A stretch of DNA of 64,000 bases from Pedobacter sp. N36a (lineage in GTDB: Bacteria > Bacteroidota > Bacteroidia > Sphingobacteriales > Sphingobacteriaceae): NCBI RefSeq assembly GCF_014472395.1, contig NZ_JACSZW010000002.1, positions 372,001 to 436,000 of the forward strand, in the 5' to 3' direction. Shown here piece after piece: positions 57,488-64,000 of the stretch (positions within the stretch are counted from its first letter, which is position 1; every line of letters begins with the position of its first letter). The notes beneath the pieces were generated by a model, which was not told the DNA's origin, ran no database searches, and saw nothing but the letters and a program-made list of their open reading frames with translations. Made by a program: the position numbers and the translations under genes.

Positions 57488-58921
57488 ATGAATTGTTTCC
57501 AACCTATTCAATATCGAATTTTTTATCCCCGGATCATCGTTCTGATACTGCTGTTATTACCGGGTGTTTTTGTGAATGGACAAACTGCAGATCGCAGTAG
57601 AATTCTAGAGAAAGAGATTTCAAGTTTGATTTTCAAACCTCTCAAAAAAGCACCTTCTTTTGGTTTTGCGGAACATCCAGGCCCAAAGAAAAATCAAGCA
57701 GCTTACTGGCTAAAAGGTCAACTTGATGCTGATCAGCTCAATCAACCTTTAACGTTACAGATTTCTTCTTCACATCTTCACCATACCGTACTTTATGGGT
57801 ATAAAGATGGACAGCTAATTGAAATAAAAGAGCAGGAAAATCTGGCCAGATACGACCAGTTTAACTTTCAAACAGATCGTAATGTCTATTATTTGAAAAG
57901 CTCAGACGTACAGCTGAAACAATTGCCTTTGGTGTTGATGGATGCTGCGTCCTTCCAGGAAAAAGAGGGCAAGAGGCTGCTTAGAATTGGCTTTTATTAT
58001 GGTCTGGGATTGATGTCGATTATTTTCAATTTCGTGTTCTTCCTGATTTTCAAAGACAAGCGCTTTATTGCCTATTGCTTTTTACAGATTGGCGTTTTTG
58101 TGGAATTTTTCTATGAAGATGGAATGTTTTATTACTTATCGTCAGGAGAGTTGGTGATGAATAACTTATTGGTTTATACCGTGCCATTCACCGCCGCTTT
58201 TGCCTGTGTTTTTTCTTACTATTTCCTGGATTTGAAAGATACGCATAAGCAGTACTGGCGTTATGTGGGCCCGGTAATCGCCCTGGCATTATTGACCTTG
58301 ATTTTATTTACCATATTCAAATGGGAGGGTTTCCTTCCTATTATAGATTTACTCAGCTTTTTAAGTGCCCTAATCCCTATAAGCATTGCCATTTCCAGGT
58401 TTAAGAAGGATGTTTATGCCCGTTTTTTAGTGTTAACTTTCGGGGTCATCGTCATTTTTGGAGCTGGCTTTGTGCTCAATATGAATTTTAACCTGCCCTG
58501 GTTAGCTGCTTTTGATATGGATGCATTGAGAATGGTGAGTGCTTTTGAAATTATTTCGATCGGCTTTGCCATCACCTTTAAAGTCAGAGCCTTGCAGGAA
58601 GAGAAAGAACATTACCGGACTGAAATCAACAAATACCTGGTGGAATTTAAAGAAAGTGCTTTAGTTGTACCTGGGATTTCCAACTTTCCGGTGAGCACTG
58701 AGGAGGATACCCTAGTGATTTTACAAAAGGACTTTCTGCTTACAGAGCGCGAAACAGAGGTGCTGCAAGGGATTTGGGAAGGCTTAACCAATCAGGAACT
58801 GGCGAATAAACTGTTCATTTCTCCAAATACAGTGAAGTATCACATCAGTAATTTATATGTGAAGCTGGATGTGAAGAGCAGGACGCAGGCGGTAAGGATT
58901 AAAGACAAGGTCAACGCATAA
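57488..58921 (+). CDS. membrane-bound 7TM (DISM-like) LuxR-type transcription regulator
   Basis: 477 residues. A signal peptide (to about VFVNGQ, 31) and a periplasmic sensor part (about 32-160) with 7TMR-DISM extracellular character ([24 protein letters not shown]) lead to seven transmembrane helices (about 165-370). A linker of about 40 residues precedes a LuxR/GerE helix-turn-helix (about 412-473: [25 protein letters not shown] split over two helices, then [13 protein letters not shown]). The DNA-binding domain is thus tethered to the inner membrane without kinase or receiver. Separate from the FecI/FecR genes downstream but could belong to the same regulatory patch. Ligand unknown. Confidence 0.85.
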   Translation: MNCFQPIQYRIFYPRIIVLILLLLPGVFVNGQTADRSRILEKEISSLIFKPLKKAPSFGFAEHPGPKKNQAAYWLKGQLDADQLNQPLTLQISSSHLHHTVLYGYKDGQLIEIKEQENLARYDQFNFQTDRNVYYLKSSDVQLKQLPLVLMDAASFQEKEGKRLLRIGFYYGLGLMSIIFNFVFFLIFKDKRFIAYCFLQIGVFVEFFYEDGMFYYLSSGELVMNNLLVYTVPFTAAFACVFSYYFLDLKDTHKQYWRYVGPVIALALLTLILFTIFKWEGFLPIIDLLSFLSALIPISIAISRFKKDVYARFLVLTFGVIVIFGAGFVLNMNFNLPWLAAFDMDALRMVSAFEIISIGFAITFKVRALQEEKEHYRTEINKYLVEFKESALVVPGISNFPVSTEEDTLVILQKDFLLTERETEVLQGIWEGLTNQELANKLFISPNTVKYHISNLYVKLDVKSRTQAVRIKDKVNA

Positions 58922-59095
58922 AAAAGGCTTTCAGGCCACAACTCATAAAATCAATTTTTAGTTATTGAGCATTGAAGGTCCTATATTTTTTCAATATGGT
59001 AAATATTGAAACCTCATTTAAAAGCAGAAAATGATCATACTTGATGGTATGCCTGGAGAAAGTATCTGTATGGATACATAAATTACAACGATGAC

Positions 59096-59127
59096 TTTAA
59101 TCAGAATTAACACTATATTTAGTTTTG
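59096..59127 (+). promoter_or_regulatory. promoter candidate of the FecI-like sigma gene
   Basis: TTTA at 59096-59099 and an exact TAnnTTTG (TAGTTTTG) at 59120-59127, spacing 20. A second TAGTTTTG at 59144-59151 sits only seven bases before the ATG and would give a leaderless message, so the first is favoured. Confidence 0.5.
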
Positions 59128-59158
59128 GCTAATATGTATCTAATAGTTTTGTGCAGAA

Positions 59159-59707
59159 ATGTTAAGCTATATCCATAATTTAAAATCAGGTAACCACGAG
59201 TCTTTTGAGATGGTCTTCAGACTGTCTCACAAAAAGGTATATGCCTATTTTTTTAAGAAAACAAACGATGAAGATAAGGCCCAAGACTTAACTCAGCTGG
59301 CTTTTATCAAATTATGGAACTTCCGGCACACCTTGTCGGAGGAGCACGAACTGGATGTTCAGCTGTTCCGGATCGCAAGAACGACCTTACTCGACTATTT
59401 CAAAAAGGAGAGTAACGACGAACGCAATCTGAAACTCTATTACAACAGCATTTCCGAAGAAACCACAGATCAGCATCAAAAGTTTGAAATCAATCAACAG
59501 CTGGAGGTTGCGCTAAGTGTGCTTCCGCCAACCAGGAAAAAGGTTTTCATTTTAAGTCGACTGCAAGGGTATTCTTATAAAGAAATCTCTGAACAGCTTT
59601 GTATTTCCCCGAGAACGGTTGAAAAGCACATTTCTTTAGCGATTAAGCAGCTTGATGGTTATGCTTATGTCCCAGTGCTGGTACTGCTGGCAAAATTCCT
59701 CGACTAA
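59159..59707 (+). CDS. FecI-like ECF sigma factor
   Basis: 182 residues. Sigma region 2 (about 10-75: FEMVFRLSHKKVYAYFFKKT, DKAQDLTQLAFIKLW) and region 4 (about 120-170: LPPTRKKVFILSRLQGYSYK, EISEQLCISPRTVEKHISLA) are complete. It belongs to the Bacteroidota FecI group that directs transcription of the adjacent SusC/SusD genes and is held by a FecR anti-sigma factor. The fecR gene starts 57 bases downstream. Confidence 0.92.
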   Translation: MLSYIHNLKSGNHESFEMVFRLSHKKVYAYFFKKTNDEDKAQDLTQLAFIKLWNFRHTLSEEHELDVQLFRIARTTLLDYFKKESNDERNLKLYYNSISEETTDQHQKFEINQQLEVALSVLPPTRKKVFILSRLQGYSYKEISEQLCISPRTVEKHISLAIKQLDGYAYVPVLVLLAKFLD

Positions 59708-59764
59708 TTTAAATATATTTTTATTCCGTTACGGGTTTCCCTCCAATCCAGTCGTATTGTTAGT

Positions 59765-60796
59765 ATGAGTGTCTCTGAAGCGTTATTAGATAAATATTTT
59801 AAAGGACAGTGCAGCCCGGAGGAAAAGCTTCAAGTATTGAACTATTTGAATGCTATTGACGAATTGCCAGATCATTTATTGGGCCAGGCCGAATGGGACG
59901 AAACCAATGATGCTCAGCTGGAGGAGCTTAAAAGCGAGGAGATGTTTAACGCGGTAAAAAAGCAGACTCTCGCTAAAACTTACCGCTTAAAATGGATAAA
60001 GATCGTTGCTGCAGCTGCAGTTCTGCTGGCTATACTTTCCATTGGCCCATTTAATTTGAATTGGAACCCGAGAGATTCAAAAATAACGCTGGCCAGCAAT
60101 AAAGCCTTGACTCCTGAAAAAGCAAATCCGATCAATTGGAAATCAGTTGTCAACTATACAGATCATCAGCAATTGGTAAACCTTCCCGATGGTTCTACTG
60201 TCAAAATATTTCCTGGGGCAGAATTAAGGTATGCCATTCCTTTTGTGAAAAATAAAAGAGAAGTATTCTTAAATGGAAAAAGCTTTTTTGAGGTTTCAAA
60301 AGATACAAACCATCCTTTTGTAGTGTATGCTCAAGGCATTGCCACCACAGCTTTGGGTACCTCATTTACCATTACCGCTCTAGAAAAAAGCAAGTTCATC
60401 AAAGTAGAACTCCATACGGGAAAGGTTTTGGTTAAGAACATAGATACTGTCCAGCATATTTCCGCATTCAGCGAAGTGCTGCTGCCTGGAAAAGAATTGG
60501 TTTACAACAGCATTCTGAATAAGATCAGCGTATCAGACCACAGGAGTTTACTTGCAAAAGGAAAGAATGGCAGTCAGGATCTCAATTTCCAGCAGGCTTC
60601 TTTGGTGGATGTGTTTGATCAATTCGAAAAATACTATAAAGTTAAAATTACTTACGACCGTGCTGACCTCGCTGAGATGTCATTTACAGGAAGTATAAAA
60701 CCTACGCAATCTATAGAAACGATATTAGAGGAAATTGCTGAACTAAACAAACTTAACCAAATTAAAACTGCCGAAGGGTTCCTGATCAGAAAGTAA
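59765..60796 (+). CDS. FecR-family anti-sigma factor
   Basis: 343 residues. An N-terminal cytoplasmic part (1-77, LDKYFKGQCSPEEKLQVLNY) is followed by one transmembrane helix (about 78-95, WIKIVAAAAVLLAILSIG), the FecR periplasmic domain (about 125-215: LPDGSTVKIFPGAELRYAI, KNKREVFLNGKSFFEVSKD) and a C-terminal DUF4974 domain (about 270-343: FQQASLVDVFDQFEKYYKVK). It senses the loaded SusC-type receptor and releases the sigma factor. It lies between the sigma gene and the susC gene. Confidence 0.92.
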   Translation: MSVSEALLDKYFKGQCSPEEKLQVLNYLNAIDELPDHLLGQAEWDETNDAQLEELKSEEMFNAVKKQTLAKTYRLKWIKIVAAAAVLLAILSIGPFNLNWNPRDSKITLASNKALTPEKANPINWKSVVNYTDHQQLVNLPDGSTVKIFPGAELRYAIPFVKNKREVFLNGKSFFEVSKDTNHPFVVYAQGIATTALGTSFTITALEKSKFIKVELHTGKVLVKNIDTVQHISAFSEVLLPGKELVYNSILNKISVSDHRSLLAKGKNGSQDLNFQQASLVDVFDQFEKYYKVKITYDRADLAEMSFTGSIKPTQSIETILEEIAELNKLNQIKTAEGFLIRK

Positions 60797-60887
60797 ATCA
60801 AAGAACCATATTAAAACACATGAACCTGCAAGAAATGGCGGGAGTGGAATCTTTTTGCCAAAAAACAACAATCAAACAAATTAGACT

Positions 60888-63800
60888 ATGCTAAAAAAAT
60901 TTACTACACACTTGTTCTTTTGCCTGCTGATGATGTCAGTGTCGGCAAAGACCTGGGCTCAGACTTCTGAGATTACCGGGATTGTAAAAGACGAAACAGG
61001 GCAGCCCTTACTCGGTGCTTCGGTACTTTTACTGAATGTCAAAACCAATGAAAAGAAAGGAATTATGGTCAATTCTGAAGGTCAGTTTTCGATAAAAGGC
61101 CTTTCTGCGAATGTTCCATATAACATCAGCGCTTCTTATATAGGCTATGAGACCAAAACCATCACCAATTATATACTGAAACCTGGTGAACAGGCCACGC
61201 TGCTGATCCAGTTAAATCCGACAGCAAATAATTTGTCTGACGTGGTAGTGGTAGGTTATGGTAGTCAGAAGAAAAAGGATGTGACCACCGCTATTGCGAG
61301 TATCAAGGCCTCAGATCTGGAGAATCAGCCGATTAGTAATGCGGCAGAAGCGATGGTCGGAAAAATGGCAGGGGTCCAGGTTTCGCAAGGTTCAGGTGCA
61401 CCGGGCGGCGCGCTTGCGATCAAAGTAAGAGGTGTTGGTACCATCACTGCAGGCTCAAATCCGCTGTATGTGATTGATGGAGTACCGATCTCAAATGACA
61501 ACATCAATACGCTTAATACCAATGATATTGCTTCCATAGAGGTCTTAAAAGACGCTTCATCTGCTGCAATTTATGGATCCAGAGGTTCCAATGGTGTGGT
61601 ATTGATCACTACCAAACAAGGCAATAATGGCGTAACCACGGTAAGTGTAAACAGTTATACCGGCTGGCAATCGCTAGCGCATAAAATCAAGATGATGGAT
61701 GCGTATCAGTATGCACAGATGGTATTGGAATCCAGAAATAACTCTTATATAGATGTTATGGAGGCCAATAACAGGAAGTATCTGGCCACTGGAAAGCCAT
61801 TGGTGAATTATAGCGTGAATGACAACAACGGTCTGCGTTTATTTAATACAGGTAATAATACCAATACAGTGATGCCACTGGAGGTTTTACCTTATCTGCA
61901 AGGTCAGCAAGGTTTAACAAATACGGACTGGCAGGACCAGATTTTTAGAACAGCAGCAATTCAAGACCATTCAATATCTGCATCTGGTGGGTCTGAGTCA
62001 ATGAAATACTATGGTTCCCTGGAATATTTTGATCAGGATGGAATTATTTTAAATAGCGGTTTCAAGCGTTATAGTGGTCGCGTAAACCTGGAAGGTAAAA
62101 AAGGTGTGGTTAAATATGGTATTAACTTCAGTCCTTCGGTCACCAATGAAAAGCGAGTGAATGCCAATGGTGCTTATAATGCTAACGGTGGCGGTATTGT
62201 GGCCTCAGCATTGCATTATGCCCCAATTTTCCCGGTGTACAATCCTGATGGCAGTTATAATTTTGACCAGAATTCATGGAGTGCAGGCACAAAAACTACC
62301 TTGCCTGACAATAGAACTGCAGACGGTAATGGAGGAACACAAGCCTGGAATCCAGTGGCTTTGGCCATGCTTCAGAAAGACGATGTAGCGACCAGCCGTA
62401 TGACTGGTAGTGCCTTTTTGGAAGCAGAATTGTCAAAGGATTTGAAATACAAAATTCAGCTGGGTGTGGATTTGTTTAACAGTTCTGAAGATACTTTCAG
62501 GCCATCAACCTTTCCGCAATCCAATACTGCAGGAAATCCACTTTCTGAGGCTACAGGTTCTTCACGCACGATTAAAGAAACGAATTGGCTGTTAGAGCAA
62601 ACCCTAAACTATGCAAAAACCATCGGTGACCATAACATCAATGCTTTAGTCGGCTGGTCTACTCAAAAAGATGATTTAAGCGGCAATTACGCTTTTGCTT
62701 CTAAAGGATTTATCAGTGATCAGGTAGAATTTATCAAAGCTGGTTTGGTAACCAACGGTACAGCGACAAGAACGCAATGGGCATTGGCTTCCGGTATCGC
62801 AAGGCTGCAATATGGCTATAAAGGCAAGTATTTGTTTACGGGATCGATCAGAGCGGATGGTTCTTCTAAATTCGGCAGGAACAACAAATGGGGTTATTTC
62901 CCATCGGCTTCCCTGGGATGGAGGTTATCAGAAGAAGATTTCCTGAAAAACTCGGAAACAATTTCTGACCTGAAATTAAGGGCTAGTTATGGGTTAACCG
63001 GTAACTTCAACATTCCTAATTACGCGGCACAAGGTTCCATGAACAATTTTGGCTATGTGTTTGGCGGGACTACTCCAGGTGTCATCAATGGTGCAGCACC
63101 AATTGCAAAGCCTAATGACGACTTACAATGGGAAAAGACAGCACAGCTGAACATTGGTTTTGACGCGGCATTTTTCAAGAATCAGCTAACTTTATCAGTA
63201 GATATTTATAATAGTAATACCAATAACCTGCTGTTAGATGTGCCAGTGCCAATTTCAACCGGATTTGCGACGGAATTGAAAAACATTGGTAAAGTAAACA
63301 ATAAAGGGATTGATATCAATTTAGGTACACAGCAGCAGTTTGGTTCGGTTAAATGGAATGCGAGTGGAAACTTCTCCAAGAATATCAATAAAGTAGTAGA
63401 GCTGGGCCCAGGAAATGCAGACATCATAAAAACAGGTTCTGTTGCCAATGCTTATTTCATCACCCGTGTGGGGGAGCCGATCGGTTCTTATTATTTACCA
63501 GTGGTTTTAGGAGTGTTTAAAAACCAGGCAGAAGTGGATGCTTATCCTCATTACCTGGATACACAGGGCAATTATGATGTGAATACCTCTAAACCAGGAG
63601 ATTTCAAATTTAAAGATGTGGATGGTGATGGGGTGATTGATCTGACGAAAGACAGAGAGATTGTAGGAAATTACCTGCCTAAGTTTACCTATGGTTTTGC
63701 TACTTCATTTGAGTATAAAGCCATAGATTTAAATATTGCCATGCAAGGGGTTTACGGCAATCAGATTCTAAACCTTTCCCGCAGATATTTTGCCAATAAA

Positions 63801-64000
63801 GAAGGAAACATGAACAACATGATCAGTTCGCTGGACCGCTGGAAATCAGAAAGTGATCCAGGAAGCGGTCAGGATGTTAGGGCCAATCGTGCGGCTAAAG
63901 GCAGCAATGGAACAACTTCCACCTGGCATATTGAGAATGGTTCTTATCTACGTATCCGCAACGTTGCCCTTGGTTATACTTTACCGGAAAATTTAGCTAA
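60888..64000 (+). CDS. SusC/RagA TonB-dependent outer-membrane receptor, 3' end outside window
   Basis: 1037 codons to the window edge with no stop. Signal peptide ends near AKTWAQ (about residue 24); a carboxypeptidase-regulatory-like domain (about 27-110: GIVKDETGQPLLGASVLLL) directly follows, then the plug (about 118-235: VVVVGYGSQKKKDVTTAIAS, YVIDGVPISN, AIYGSRGSNGVVLITT) and the barrel. It should import a glycan or oligosaccharide using TonB energy, paired with a SusD expected just beyond the edge. No N-terminal STN signalling domain is present despite the adjacent FecI/FecR. The barrel reaches RIRNVALGYTLPENL, about 80-100 residues before a usual SusC end. Confidence 0.92.
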   Translation, partial: MLKKFTTHLFFCLLMMSVSAKTWAQTSEITGIVKDETGQPLLGASVLLLNVKTNEKKGIMVNSEGQFSIKGLSANVPYNISASYIGYETKTITNYILKPGEQATLLIQLNPTANNLSDVVVVGYGSQKKKDVTTAIASIKASDLENQPISNAAEAMVGKMAGVQVSQGSGAPGGALAIKVRGVGTITAGSNPLYVIDGVPISNDNINTLNTNDIASIEVLKDASSAAIYGSRGSNGVVLITTKQGNNGVTTVSVNSYTGWQSLAHKIKMMDAYQYAQMVLESRNNSYIDVMEANNRKYLATGKPLVNYSVNDNNGLRLFNTGNNTNTVMPLEVLPYLQGQQGLTNTDWQDQIFRTAAIQDHSISASGGSESMKYYGSLEYFDQDGIILNSGFKRYSGRVNLEGKKGVVKYGINFSPSVTNEKRVNANGAYNANGGGIVASALHYAPIFPVYNPDGSYNFDQNSWSAGTKTTLPDNRTADGNGGTQAWNPVALAMLQKDDVATSRMTGSAFLEAELSKDLKYKIQLGVDLFNSSEDTFRPSTFPQSNTAGNPLSEATGSSRTIKETNWLLEQTLNYAKTIGDHNINALVGWSTQKDDLSGNYAFASKGFISDQVEFIKAGLVTNGTATRTQWALASGIARLQYGYKGKYLFTGSIRADGSSKFGRNNKWGYFPSASLGWRLSEEDFLKNSETISDLKLRASYGLTGNFNIPNYAAQGSMNNFGYVFGGTTPGVINGAAPIAKPNDDLQWEKTAQLNIGFDAAFFKNQLTLSVDIYNSNTNNLLLDVPVPISTGFATELKNIGKVNNKGIDINLGTQQQFGSVKWNASGNFSKNINKVVELGPGNADIIKTGSVANAYFITRVGEPIGSYYLPVVLGVFKNQAEVDAYPHYLDTQGNYDVNTSKPGDFKFKDVDGDGVIDLTKDREIVGNYLPKFTYGFATSFEYKAIDLNIAMQGVYGNQILNLSRRYFANKEGNMNNMISSLDRWKSESDPGSGQDVRANRAAKGSNGTTSTWHIENGSYLRIRNVALGYTLPENLA

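Overview
The window looks like a chromosomal segment of a Bacteroidota bacterium, most likely Sphingobacteriaceae (Pedobacter-like). Supporting signs are the SusC/SusD outer-membrane pairs at both edges, a FecI/FecR pair, a PorP/SprF-family gene, a bacterial serine palmitoyltransferase operon, several promoter candidates of the Bacteroidota type (TTTG then TAnnTTTG), and the near absence of Shine-Dalgarno sequences. No rRNA, tRNA, CRISPR array, phage or insertion sequence was recognised. The assignment rests on gene content read by eye, not on a database search.

Left block, 1-11085 (+): a sialoglycan utilisation locus. It holds the end of a SusD glycan-binding lipoprotein, N-acetylneuraminate lyase, a NanM-type mutarotase, an MFS sialate transporter, a secreted GH33 sialidase, a two-domain sialate O-acetylesterase, an AGE-type N-acylglucosamine 2-epimerase and a GH20 hexosaminidase. 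Together they can de-acetylate and release sialic acid, import it, cleave it to ManNAc and pyruvate, and convert ManNAc to GlcNAc. This is the lyase/AGE-epimerase/transporter layout described for Bacteroides fragilis.

From 11-21 kb: a TesA-like lipoprotein esterase divergent from a YbbA/YbbP ABC exporter, small membrane or envelope proteins, an HD phosphohydrolase, an MFS transporter and a sodium/solute symporter. At 20.9-21.9 kb lies a PorP/SprF pseudogene with two in-frame stop codons. From 22-27 kb (-) a four-gene operon (DUF6807/PmoA-like, a double DUF1080 protein, two Gfo/Idh/MocA oxidoreductases) suggests oxidative (3-keto) glycoside cleavage.

From 27-41 kb: LD-carboxypeptidase, exonuclease VII (xseA/xseB), a TPR protein, a three-gene sphingolipid operon (spt, GNAT-like putative ceramide synthase, SDR reductase), an Ala/Lys-rich histone-like protein with a PBCV-type basic adaptor tail, a dienelactone hydrolase, a glycine-tailed RRM protein, and an overlapping sterol-desaturase-family/lysoplasmalogenase pair that suggests ether-lipid turnover. 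From 41-52 kb (-): pbpC with a giant alpha-2-macroglobulin, a small conserved protein and topA.

From 52-57 kb: glutathione peroxidase, rhodanese, then a decayed stretch (a broken serine hydrolase and an ECF sigma factor lacking region 4), a small hypothetical protein, a 58-residue membrane mini-protein and a CorA-type transporter. From 57 kb to the end: a membrane-embedded 7TM-LuxR regulator, a FecI sigma factor, a FecR anti-sigma factor and a SusC receptor that runs off the window. No wholly new system is proven. The best candidates for follow-up are the 3-keto-glycoside operon, the ether-lipid pair, the sphingolipid operon with its upstream palindrome, and the histone-like secreted protein.
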